From positions 1 to 64,000 of the forward strand of contig JAHEMZ010000001.1 of assembly GCA_024643385.1 (NCBI GenBank): a stretch of DNA of 64,000 nt, written 5' to 3'. A program made the translations under genes and the position numbers. The notes under the pieces are model-generated. The model ran no database searches. It saw only the letters and a program-made list of their open reading frames with translations, and was not told the origin of the DNA. Shown here piece by piece: positions 16,190 through 24,503 of the stretch. This stretch comes from Flavobacteriaceae bacterium. Its GTDB lineage: Bacteria; Bacteroidota; Bacteroidia; Flavobacteriales; Flavobacteriaceae. Within the stretch, counting starts at the first letter, position 1, and each line of letters starts with the position of its first letter.

Positions 16190-18616
16190 ATGGATGTAAT
16201 TAAAAGAGACGGACGCAAAGAACCGGTCATGTTCGACAAGATCACGGCCAGGATTCGTAAATTGTGTTATGGGCTCAACGAACTTGTTGACCCGGTCAAG
16301 GTAGCGATGCGTGTGATCGAAGGATTGTACGACGGGGTAACTACCAGTGAATTGGATAATTTGGCAGCAGAGATCGCCGCTACAATGACGGTTTCGCATC
16401 CGGATTATGCGAAATTGGCTGCGCGTATTTCGGTGTCCAATCTTCACAAGAACACCAAAAAGACCTTTTCTGAGGTGATGACCGATCTCTATGAATACGT
16501 AAACCCAAGAACAGGAAAAAAGGCCCCATTATTAAGTGATGAGGTGTTTGAAGTGATCAAGGAGAACGCAGATGAGCTAGACTCTGCCATTATCTATAAC
16601 CGTGATTTTAATTACGATTACTTCGGATTTAAAACCTTAGAGCGATCCTACCTTTTAAAGTTAAACGGACAAATTGTGGAGCGTCCGCAACATATGCTCA
16701 TGCGTGTTTCAGTGGGGATACATTTAAACGACCTTGCCGCCGTTAAGGAGACCTATGAATTGATGTCTAAGAAGTATTTTACGCACGCTACACCCACTTT
16801 GTTCAACAGTGGTACGCCGAAACCTCAAATGTCCTCATGTTTTCTTTTGACCATGAAGGATGACAGTATCGATGGCATCTACGATACCCTAAAGCAAACG
16901 GCTAAAATTTCTCAATCGGCCGGAGGAATTGGGCTGTCAATCCATAATGTACGAGCCACGGGATCTTATATCTCCGGAACCAACGGAACTTCCAACGGGA
17001 TCGTACCTATGCTTCGCGTATTTAATGATACCGCACGTTATGTGGATCAAGGAGGAGGAAAGCGTAAAGGAAGCTTCGCGATCTATGTGGAACCCTGGCA
17101 TGCCGACATCTTTGATTTCCTGGATCTGAAAAAGAACACCGGTAAGGAAGAAATGCGTGCACGTGATCTTTTCTACGCTATGTGGATACCGGATCTTTTT
17201 ATGAAAAGAGTGCAGGAAGATGGCTATTGGACCTTAATGTGTCCAAACGAATGCCCGGGATTATTCGATATCTACGGGGAAGAATTTGAAGCGCTGTATG
17301 AAGGGTATGAATCTGAAAATAAAGGTCGGAAAACCATTAAAGCACGTGAACTTTGGGAGAAAATCCTGGAGTCTCAAATTGAAACGGGAACGCCGTACAT
17401 GCTTTATAAGGACGCCGCGAATCGCAAAAGCAACCAAAAGAACTTAGGAACTATCCGTTCTTCGAATCTGTGTACCGAAATTATGGAATATACCTCTCCT
17501 GATGAGGTAGCGGTCTGTAATTTGGCATCCATCGCCTTACCGATGTTCGTGAAAAATGGCGAGTTCGATCACAAAGAATTATTCCGTGTGACCAAACGGG
17601 TGACCAAAAACTTGAACCGCGTCATTGATCGTAATTATTATCCGGTCATAGAAGCGCAAAACTCTAACTTCCGACATCGTCCGGTAGGATTGGGGGTACA
17701 AGGATTAGCGGATACCTTTATCCTCATGCGTTTGCCTTTTACCTGCGACGAAGCCAAAAAATTGAATCAAGAGATTTTCGAAACGCTCTATTTTGCAGCC
17801 GTTACGGCTTCCATGGAAGAGGCAAAAACAGATGGCGCTTATGAAAGTTATAAGGGCTCTCCGATTTCTCAAGGCTTGTTTCAGCACAATCTATGGAATA
17901 TTCAGGATGAGGAGCTAAGCGGCCGTTGGGATTGGGCTAAATTGCGCAAGGATGTCAAAAAACACGGGGTGCGGAACTCTTTATTGGTAGCACCGATGCC
18001 AACGGCTTCCACCTCTCAAATTTTAGGGAACAACGAAGCCTTTGAACCTTATACCTCCAATATCTATACCCGAAGAGTACTTTCCGGAGAATTCATCGTA
18101 GTGAATAAACACCTATTGGAAGATCTGGTAGGCCTAGGCTTGTGGAATGATGATTTAAAGGAAGCCATCATGCGTGCCAATGGATCTATTCAAGACATAG
18201 AGGGTATTCCTCAAGACTTGAAAGATTTGTACAAAACTGTTTGGGAATTGAGTATGAAGGATATTATCGATATGTCTCGTCACAGAGGCTATTTTATCGA
18301 TCAGTCTCAGTCTCTTAATTTGTTTATGGAAAATGCCAATATGGCGAAACTTACGTCCATGCATTTCTATGCCTGGAAGAGTGGTTTGAAAACCGGGATG
18401 TATTATTTGAGAACGAAAAGTGCGGTGGATGCCATTAAATTCACCTTGAAAAAGGAAACGGAGAAAGAACCCGTTGCGGTAGCAGTAGAAAATAAGGTAG
18501 AGGCCGTATTGGTCAATCCGGAAAAATCGTTAACTGCACAAGAGTTGAGAGAGCTATTGGCACAATCAAAGAATGCAGCCGATAATGATGAGGATTGTTT
18601 GATGTGCGGATCTTAA
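16190..18616 (+). CDS. nrdA: Ribonucleoside-diphosphate reductase large subunit (class Ia, eukaryote-like)
   Basis: The 808-residue catalytic R1 subunit. Residues 1-90 form an ATP-cone allosteric domain ([20 protein letters not shown]). The active site has C217 and C443 as the redox pair (MSSCFLL, AVCNLAS), C428 as the thiyl-radical cysteine, and N426 and E430 (SSNLCTE). This spacing is nearly that of mammalian R1. The C terminus ends DCLMCGS, the CxxC shuttle that accepts electrons from thioredoxin or glutaredoxin. The active ATP cone predicts dATP feedback inhibition. It pairs with nrdB upstream and is followed by a strong terminator. Confidence 0.98.
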   Translation: MDVIKRDGRKEPVMFDKITARIRKLCYGLNELVDPVKVAMRVIEGLYDGVTTSELDNLAAEIAATMTVSHPDYAKLAARISVSNLHKNTKKTFSEVMTDLYEYVNPRTGKKAPLLSDEVFEVIKENADELDSAIIYNRDFNYDYFGFKTLERSYLLKLNGQIVERPQHMLMRVSVGIHLNDLAAVKETYELMSKKYFTHATPTLFNSGTPKPQMSSCFLLTMKDDSIDGIYDTLKQTAKISQSAGGIGLSIHNVRATGSYISGTNGTSNGIVPMLRVFNDTARYVDQGGGKRKGSFAIYVEPWHADIFDFLDLKKNTGKEEMRARDLFYAMWIPDLFMKRVQEDGYWTLMCPNECPGLFDIYGEEFEALYEGYESENKGRKTIKARELWEKILESQIETGTPYMLYKDAANRKSNQKNLGTIRSSNLCTEIMEYTSPDEVAVCNLASIALPMFVKNGEFDHKELFRVTKRVTKNLNRVIDRNYYPVIEAQNSNFRHRPVGLGVQGLADTFILMRLPFTCDEAKKLNQEIFETLYFAAVTASMEEAKTDGAYESYKGSPISQGLFQHNLWNIQDEELSGRWDWAKLRKDVKKHGVRNSLLVAPMPTASTSQILGNNEAFEPYTSNIYTRRVLSGEFIVVNKHLLEDLVGLGLWNDDLKEAIMRANGSIQDIEGIPQDLKDLYKTVWELSMKDIIDMSRHRGYFIDQSQSLNLFMENANMAKLTSMHFYAWKSGLKTGMYYLRTKSAVDAIKFTLKKETEKEPVAVAVENKVEAVLVNPEKSLTAQELRELLAQSKNAADNDEDCLMCGS

Positions 18617-18634
18617 TTTTTAAGTGTTATTTTG

Positions 18635-18665
18635 AAAAAAGGGAAGCAATTGCTTCCCTTTTTTT
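18635..18665 (+). terminator. Intrinsic terminator of nrdA
   Basis: Palindrome GGGAAGCAATTGCTTCCC (18641-18658) preceded by A6 and followed by T7, 18 bases after the nrdA stop. Confidence 0.9.
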
Positions 18666-18846
18666 ATGTGAAGAAATGATATAAATATCAGGTTAATCCT
18701 ATCAATTCAGGCCTATTGAGACATTCATTTAAATGGGGTAAGCAATAGGTCAACTCCGACTGCAATTGTACATTTTTAGCGTTTAATGGTTAAGTCCTTC
18801 CATGTTAATAGGATAAATTTGAAGGGACTAATTTGTGTTCATTCAT

Positions 18847-18878
18847 AAAAAAAACCCTTCATCTGCTAAGATGAAGGG
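18847..18878 (-). terminator. Intrinsic terminator of the PiT transporter gene
   Basis: Stem CCCTTCATCT / AGATGAAGGG with loop GCTA; on the minus strand it is followed by a T8 run. It lies 28 bases beyond the transporter stop codon. Confidence 0.85.
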
Positions 18879-18905
18879 CTTCTGGAATTCATTTTTCAAG
18901 GTGTC

Positions 18906-21149
18906 TTAATTCTTGTTATAGCTTGAATAATACTCCTCCATCAAATTCATGATGGCATTCACCAAATCTTTGGTTTCCAATAATAAGCTAAAATAAAGAG
19001 TGGTATTTTTTGGACTTGATTCTTCCGTGCGTGTTCGGGCTATTTGCTTTTCTATTTTCTGAGATAGTCCGTCCAAAATAGACTCTTTTCGCTCCAATAC
19101 ATAGCTGATTCGATCAAATTTCTTCTCATTGAATATTGTTTCAATCTCAGTGAGTAGTGCTGCCAAGGAATCATCTATCTCTTGAAGATCCTTTATTTGA
19201 TTAAATCGTAATGCCTTGTGATTATTGTGAACATGCTTATGACTTTTCTTTGAGATATATTCGAGTGATTGCGCGATATCTGTTAGATAGGCCAGAATCG
19301 TAATATAGAAGTTACTTCCTCTCACACTGGTTTCATCGAGATTTTTAATGAAATAGAAAATGTTATTCCGCAGATCCTCGATTTCCGCATCCAATTTTTC
19401 TACACCCTTTTTACTCTTTTTAAGTCGGGCTTCATCCTGTTTCGCAAGACCTTTTAAAACATCCGTATAAATTCTATTCGTTCTAGAGACCACGTTCGAA
19501 ATGTTATGAGCACTTTCTGAAATGATTCCTTGTACTGTTTTACTTTGCGATTTTTTCAAACCCGATTTATCAGATTTTGCAATCCCTTTTTTCTTGTGTG
19601 AAAAGTAATTTCTAACTAATAAGCCTATTGCAAGTAAAAGTAATATGGCAATCGCAGGGCCTCTTCCTAAAAAGATAATATAGGTCATGGTTCCAGCGGC
19701 CATAAATGCTATAAATGCAGTAAAGAACCAGCCGCCAATTACATTTAACACTCCGGCGACTCTGTAAACAGCACTTTCTCTTCCCCATGCTCTGTCAGCC
19801 AATGACGTTCCCATCGCTACCATAAAGGTAACATAGGTGGTAGAAAGGGGTAATTTCATGGAAGTTGCTATCGCTATCAAGATTCCCGCCACTGTAAGGT
19901 TTATGGCCGCACGTATTAAATCGAAAGCCGGTATTTCATGTGCCTTACTGGAGGGAATATTCTCGGTAGGTTTCTCAAAGCTACTCGCAATCCTGTCTTG
20001 TGTTGAATTTGGGATAACGGCTCCTAATAATGAAACCAATTTGGTGCTTCCTTTTACTGCAGCACGTGACAACATATTAGGTCTAAACTTTTCGGAACCA
20101 TCACCTTGTCTGGAAAGACCGATTTCGGTTTCGGTTACTGTTCTCGCCTTCTTGGAGAACCAAAGGGTCAATACCATAACCGTGCCCGCAATAAAAAGTA
20201 ATAGAGGTTCTGCGGGGACTTTATTTTCTAACACACTCATTGAAAATGTAGTGGCCGCTTCACCTGAAGCAGACCAAGCTTCATAAGAATGATAGGCCGC
20301 CATCGGAACACCGATAAAGTTCACCAGGTCATTGCCTGAAAACGCTAATGCTAAACCAAAGGTACCCACGGCAATTACAAAAACAAGGATATTCTTTTTA
20401 AAGATTTTGGTAAATAGAAAGGAAAATAAAGTCCAAATCACAAATCCAACACCTAAAAGGATAAAGATATTCATCTCAAATAGACTCTTGAAACTATCAT
20501 AGCTTGGAGCTCCTTTTAATCCCTTGAAAAAGATAAAATAACTTATAGCTGTCAAGGTTATTCCTCCAAATATGGCTCCAAAGTTTTTAATCTTTTGTTC
20601 ATAATGAAATGTAAATATCAAGCGAGAGAGCCACATTATTAGAGCCCCGACTGTAAAAGAAATTATTACAGAGAGGAGAATACCTGAAATGATCTCTGTA
20701 GCTTTATCTGTATTAATATATTTTAATAAATTTGAGATTGTCTCAGTATCTGAAGCACCAATTTTTATGAGTGCCATCACAACCGCGGCACCTAACAATT
20801 CAAAAACAATGGATACAGTTGTCGAGGTAGGCATTCCTAGCGTGTTGAAAAAATCCAACAGCAAAATATCCGTGATCATCACTGCCATAAAAATGATCAT
20901 GATCTCATCAAAATAGAATTCACCGGGCACAAATATCCCTTTTCGAGCCACTTCCATCATCCCACTAGAATAAACGGCACCTATAAAAATACCCAAGCTC
21001 GCAACGATCATAATGGTTTTAAAGGGCAGGGCTTTTGAACCAATGGCCGAATTCAGAAAATTAACGGCATCATTGCTTACGCCAACGACCAAATCGGCAA
21101 TAGCTAATACCGCTAAAGCAACGAGCATCAAGATGTAAATATTATCCAT
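18906..21149 (-). CDS. PiT family inorganic phosphate transporter with C-terminal PhoU-like domain
   Basis: A 747-residue inner-membrane transporter. The duplicated PiT signature appears near the N terminus as VGVSNDAVNFLNSAIG and again in the middle as FSGNDLVNFIGVPMAA. Other recognisable parts are GMPTSTTVSIVFELLG and KLPLSTTYVTFMVAMG. About 11-12 membrane segments lie in residues 1-525. A soluble helical tail of about 215 residues (ESAHNISNVVSRTNRIYTDV to the end) resembles the PhoU/DUF47 fold, normally a separate protein beside PiT genes. PiT proteins carry metal-phosphate with protons or sodium. It lies 79 bases downstream of a porin gene on the same strand, forming a likely outer-plus-inner-membrane uptake unit. 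Confidence 0.93.
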   Translation of the reverse strand: MDNIYILMLVALAVLAIADLVVGVSNDAVNFLNSAIGSKALPFKTIMIVASLGIFIGAVYSSGMMEVARKGIFVPGEFYFDEIMIIFMAVMITDILLLDFFNTLGMPTSTTVSIVFELLGAAVVMALIKIGASDTETISNLLKYINTDKATEIISGILLSVIISFTVGALIMWLSRLIFTFHYEQKIKNFGAIFGGITLTAISYFIFFKGLKGAPSYDSFKSLFEMNIFILLGVGFVIWTLFSFLFTKIFKKNILVFVIAVGTFGLALAFSGNDLVNFIGVPMAAYHSYEAWSASGEAATTFSMSVLENKVPAEPLLLFIAGTVMVLTLWFSKKARTVTETEIGLSRQGDGSEKFRPNMLSRAAVKGSTKLVSLLGAVIPNSTQDRIASSFEKPTENIPSSKAHEIPAFDLIRAAINLTVAGILIAIATSMKLPLSTTYVTFMVAMGTSLADRAWGRESAVYRVAGVLNVIGGWFFTAFIAFMAAGTMTYIIFLGRGPAIAILLLLAIGLLVRNYFSHKKKGIAKSDKSGLKKSQSKTVQGIISESAHNISNVVSRTNRIYTDVLKGLAKQDEARLKKSKKGVEKLDAEIEDLRNNIFYFIKNLDETSVRGSNFYITILAYLTDIAQSLEYISKKSHKHVHNNHKALRFNQIKDLQEIDDSLAALLTEIETIFNEKKFDRISYVLERKESILDGLSQKIEKQIARTRTEESSPKNTTLYFSLLLETKDLVNAIMNLMEEYYSSYNKN

Positions 21150-21228
21150 AATTCAATAATTAAAGTGGTGCAAATATCTAAATTAATATAAGTTTATTTG
21201 TTATCAAATTGTTATGACTATAAGAGTA

Positions 21229-22428
21229 TTAAAAGTGTAGGTCAAATCCTAATCTCCAGAAGATAAAATCTTTTTCCCCACCTTTCTCAGCATAGGTAAT
21301 ATCAGTTTGAACTTTTAAATTGTGACCTACCACATATTTCGAAATTCCAAGGGTATATTGATCTTGATCGGCAGTTTCGGTCACTTTGTAATAGTTTGCT
21401 GAGGTATATCGACCGGTAAACTCATAATTACTTGGGAGCAGATAACTCGCTTGGATGTTATATGCGTCTCCTTCTAAAACCACATCTCCTGTGGGAGTGC
21501 CGTCCGCTTCAATAGCTATGGGAGCCGCGGCTTCTCTGTTAGCGTATTCTGCCATTAAGGCAAACCCTTTGTATTTGAACATTCCGTCCACAAAAATGGT
21601 GGTAATGTCGGTTTCGTAATAACCTGTTTCTGTAACCATATAACTCCCTAGGTTACTACGTTCACGAACCGCATCGTTGTTAAGATCATAAGTAAATCCC
21701 ATCATTAACTTAGGGGTAGGCTCTCTCTTTAGATCTCCCTGTGAGTAATCGCCTTTTGATTGAAAATTACCAAATGGCAATACTTCTAATCGTCCGGTAT
21801 ACTGATGCCCCCCCAGGTTTCCAATGGTCACATTTCGTCCTTCTCCCTGCGAATAGGCTAACTTCTCTTTGATCAGGAATTTGTCTGTGAAATTAATCTG
21901 GTGTCGTAATTGGAACCCAATATCTCGATCGATATTGAATCGACTATTTAGGATGGATCGATCAATTAGCTGTAAATTACCTGAAGATATAACTCGTTCT
22001 ATATTTCCGGGTAGTTTTGTTTGCCCGGCCCATAGTTCGAACTTTTCATAGAAATTCCACATAATGACCGCATCCAATATATATCTAGGAGTATTCTGAT
22101 TGAATTCATTGGCTCCTGCAATGTCGAAGTTGGACAATCCCAATTCGATTTTATACTTTAACTTGGGAGTGGCGGCAAAACCATCAAATTTTAATCTGGC
22201 TCGTCGGATACGGAAATCCTGCTTAGGTTCTCCATATTGTTCGCCATCGTTGATCCAAAGGGTATTGGCTCTAAATTGAATTCTTGGAGCAAACTTAACA
22301 CTGAAGGTACTGTCCTTTGCCGTAAAGTTGAACATTCCCTTCCCAAAAGAAGTGTCACTGATTTCTTGGGAAAATGCATTTGAAAAACAAAGGATCAAGC
22401 CTAAAAAGGCAAATGTAGAAAGTCTCAT
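21229..22428 (-). CDS. OprO/OprP-like outer-membrane porin
   Basis: A 399-residue beta-barrel protein with signal peptide MRLSTFAFLGLILCFSNAFSQ. It contains the phosphate-selective porin O/P type pattern: FRIRRARLKFDGFAATPKLK followed by YKIELGLSNFD, then EKFELWAGQTKLPGN, alternating strands, and a C-terminal FWRLGFDLHF ending in phenylalanine as outer-membrane barrels do. Co-orientation with the PiT gene 79 bases downstream supports phosphate (or another oxyanion) as substrate, but anion selectivity cannot be read from sequence alone. A terminator-like hairpin sits in its leader region. Confidence 0.9.
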   Translation of the reverse strand: MRLSTFAFLGLILCFSNAFSQEISDTSFGKGMFNFTAKDSTFSVKFAPRIQFRANTLWINDGEQYGEPKQDFRIRRARLKFDGFAATPKLKYKIELGLSNFDIAGANEFNQNTPRYILDAVIMWNFYEKFELWAGQTKLPGNIERVISSGNLQLIDRSILNSRFNIDRDIGFQLRHQINFTDKFLIKEKLAYSQGEGRNVTIGNLGGHQYTGRLEVLPFGNFQSKGDYSQGDLKREPTPKLMMGFTYDLNNDAVRERSNLGSYMVTETGYYETDITTIFVDGMFKYKGFALMAEYANREAAAPIAIEADGTPTGDVVLEGDAYNIQASYLLPSNYEFTGRYTSANYYKVTETADQDQYTLGISKYVVGHNLKVQTDITYAEKGGEKDFIFWRLGFDLHF

Positions 22429-22520
22429 TAAAATCGTTTTTAGTTTTTGTCATTGCAAATGACCGATTCTAATGTTACCTGAATGTTTCTTAAAAGTTAT
22501 TTTTAGACTAAATGGGTATA

Positions 22521-22552
22521 AAATAAAAAAGGGCTGCCGATAAAGGCAGCCC
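22521..22552 (-). terminator. Orphan terminator in the porin leader region
   Basis: Perfect 8-bp GC-rich stem GGGCTGCC / GGCAGCCC, loop GATAAA, followed on the minus strand by a TTTTTTATTT tract. It lies 93 bases ahead of the porin ATG in the same orientation. This fits an attenuator or the end of a small RNA. Confidence 0.8.
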
Positions 22553-22788
22553 ACACATTGGTAAAATCTAGTCGACAAAAACTTAACGATTTACATGTGT
22601 GTGTAATTAAACACATAGCAAATAAAGCGTAACAGTATGGCTTAATCGTCATCTAAATATTAAATAAACATTAAGAATTTGGTCTATTTTTTCACAAAAA
22701 ATAATCGTAAAATACTAATAAACAACAAGATATAATCTTAATGTTAATTAAACGTTACGAAAACCTTTCATAATTGTTACTAATTCAT

Positions 22789-22796
22789 TACTTTTG
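22789..22796 (+). promoter_or_regulatory. -7 promoter element (TACTTTTG) of the MORN-like gene
   Basis: Exact TANNTTTG match 29 bases before the ATG at 22826. A -33 TTG at standard spacing is not evident. Confidence 0.5.
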
Positions 22797-22825
22797 ATTT
22801 GTTCAACCCTTAAAATAGTATTGTC

Positions 22826-23185
22826 ATGAAAAACCTAATTGTTTTGTGCGCTGTTTTATTCTCTGTGGGTTTTGCTATAGCACAAGAGAATAAACAAAAT
22901 GAGTTCGTGCAGGAAGGTAAACTAATTAAGGCTACAATGTTTCACGAAAATGGAATAGTAGCTCAAACTGGTTTTTACACATTGGATAATAAACTACAGG
23001 GTGAATGGATCAGTTATGATGCATTGGGTAACAAGACTGCCGTGGCTCACTACAACAATGGAAACAAAGTGGGTACTTGGTATTTTTATCAAGGCAATGA
23101 AATGAAGGAAGTTGATTACTCCAACTCTAGAATTGCCAAGGTAACATCGTTTACAAAAAGCGATACCCGTGTAGTAACCTACTAA
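22826..23185 (+). CDS. Small secreted MORN-repeat-like protein
   Basis: A 119-residue protein with signal peptide MKNLIVLCAVLFSVGFAIAQ. The mature part has repeats of the MORN/YwqK type, for example ENGIVAQTGFYTLDNKLQGE, then WISYDALGNKTAVAHYNNGN, then KVGTWYFYQGNEMKEVDY. Such repeats form a small beta sheet. Flavobacterial homologues are frequently given an unrelated enzyme name by automatic pipelines; nothing enzymatic is visible here. It stands alone between two terminators or promoter regions. Function is unknown; export to the periplasm or surface is a safe inference. Confidence 0.85.
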   Translation: MKNLIVLCAVLFSVGFAIAQENKQNEFVQEGKLIKATMFHENGIVAQTGFYTLDNKLQGEWISYDALGNKTAVAHYNNGNKVGTWYFYQGNEMKEVDYSNSRIAKVTSFTKSDTRVVTY

Positions 23186-23203
23186 GACAAAAACTTACAA
23201 AAC

Positions 23204-23241
23204 AAAAAAAGAGCGCTCCTTCATAAGGAGCGCTCTTTTTT
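23204..23241. terminator. Bidirectional terminator
   Basis: Perfect 11-bp stem GAGCGCTCCTT / AAGGAGCGCTC with loop CAT, an A7 run before it and a T6 run after it. It serves the MORN-like gene on the plus strand and the beta-helix lipoprotein gene on the minus strand. Confidence 0.92.
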
Positions 23242-23262
23242 ATTTAGGCTAAATCTTTCTTT

Positions 23263-24468
23263 TTAGTTACGAGTCCAACCTGTTTTCCAGGCATCGTAAT
23301 CTGCCCCGGTTCCGTTGCCGTCACCAAAGATAAACTGACTTTCATCAAAAGTAAATTCAGTATCATTCTTCATCTTTAGAATGACATCGATGAAAGTTAC
23401 ATCGGTCACAGTAAGATCACCATCCAATACACCTTGACCGGTAGGACTGTCGCCCATATCACCATCAAGATCAAATCCTTCTTCGAACCCTTGGATGACC
23501 ATATTGGTAAAGATTCCTTGGGTACCGGCGCGTAATCGCACAGCTTCGTTTCCGGTAGCAGATCCGTTCCCAAGAATAGTTACATTATTTACAGTTGGCT
23601 TTGCCCAAAAGATAGGATTAGAATTGTTTCCAATATCCGTATTGAAACCATCACATTCGAATCCTTTATCATGAGATAACCCATGTTCGATATATACATT
23701 GGTCAAGGTGCCTGAAAATCCTTCCGTCCAGTCTACAGAGTCGTCTTCACACCCAATTACAGAAATAAAACTTGCATTTACAGTACCGCCAAAGAATTCG
23801 ATTCCGTCGTCTTTTCCTTTATAGGCCTGAATGTAAGCGATATTTGTTCCATTTCCTACTCCATAGAAAGAGAAACCATTGTTTTCTGAAGAAGCATCAG
23901 CTGCTCCTCCTGAATACTCAACGCGCACATAACGAAGCGTTCCCGAATTGTCAGCAGCATCACTACCTCCGTAGGGAAGGCCTCCAATTTCCGAAGAGGA
24001 GGTAGCATCACCGCCTACTACAGAGTTGATAGGTGCTTTCCCAAGGATTATCAATCCTCCCCAGTCACCTGAAGAGGGAGTTGAAACATTGGAAGTTAGC
24101 ACGATGGGTTGGGAAGAAGTTCCCTCTGCCATAATTTTTGCACCTTGTGCGATGGCGATATAATTTCCGGCTCCGGTATTGGCTTTAATAATTACTCCGG
24201 CAGGAATGGTTAGCGTGGTTCCTTCAGTCATGATCAATGCCTCGGTAAGAATATATTCTTTTCCGATCTCCAAAGTGAAATCGGCAGTCTTTGTTCCTCC
24301 AATTTCAATAGCGCCGTCCGGAGTGGTCCCGCCTCCATTGTTATTGATTACGGTACTGTTATCCTGACTGTTGTCGTTGATTACAATATCAGCTGTATCA
24401 TCTGCTTCACAGGAAGCGAAAAGCAAGGCTATCGTGGCTAGGCTTGTAAGTAAATAATTAGTTTTCAT
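23263..24468 (-). CDS. Beta-helix-type surface lipoprotein paired with a TonB receptor
   Basis: A 401-residue lipoprotein (signal MKTNYLLTSLATIALLFASC, acylated C20). A low-complexity Asn/Gly linker (residues 25-50) leads to a repetitive, Gly/Asn-rich domain typical of right-handed beta-helix folds: GTTLTIPAGVIIKANTGAGN, GDWGGLIILGKAPINS, RYVRVEYSGGA, DGIEFFGGTVNASFISVIG. It lies 35 bases after the TonB-dependent receptor gene, an arrangement that recurs in Bacteroidota. It could be an accessory ligand-binding or surface-exposed partner of the receptor. I see no catalytic motif. Confidence 0.82.
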   Translation of the reverse strand: MKTNYLLTSLATIALLFASCEADDTADIVINDNSQDNSTVINNNGGGTTPDGAIEIGGTKTADFTLEIGKEYILTEALIMTEGTTLTIPAGVIIKANTGAGNYIAIAQGAKIMAEGTSSQPIVLTSNVSTPSSGDWGGLIILGKAPINSVVGGDATSSSEIGGLPYGGSDAADNSGTLRYVRVEYSGGAADASSENNGFSFYGVGNGTNIAYIQAYKGKDDGIEFFGGTVNASFISVIGCEDDSVDWTEGFSGTLTNVYIEHGLSHDKGFECDGFNTDIGNNSNPIFWAKPTVNNVTILGNGSATGNEAVRLRAGTQGIFTNMVIQGFEEGFDLDGDMGDSPTGQGVLDGDLTVTDVTFIDVILKMKNDTEFTFDESQFIFGDGNGTGADYDAWKTGWTRN

Positions 24469-24503
24469 CTGTTTACGTATTAATTTAATTTGTGTTTCGA
24501 TTA

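Larger units (their letters stand above)
22429..22825. other. Divergent intergenic region between the porin and the MORN-like gene
   Basis: A 397-base, AT-rich gap. It contains a minus-strand terminator hairpin (22521-22552) that has no annotated gene feeding it other than whatever starts upstream of the porin, and a plus-strand -7 element at 22789-22796. A 49-codon minus-strand frame (22503-22652) runs through the hairpin and is judged non-coding. No clear promoter directly ahead of the porin start was found, so porin transcription may begin beyond the hairpin. Confidence 0.5.

Noticed and set aside
22503-22652. 49-codon minus-strand frame upstream of the porin
   Set aside because: It runs straight through the strong terminator hairpin and shows no family features, so it is unlikely to be translated.
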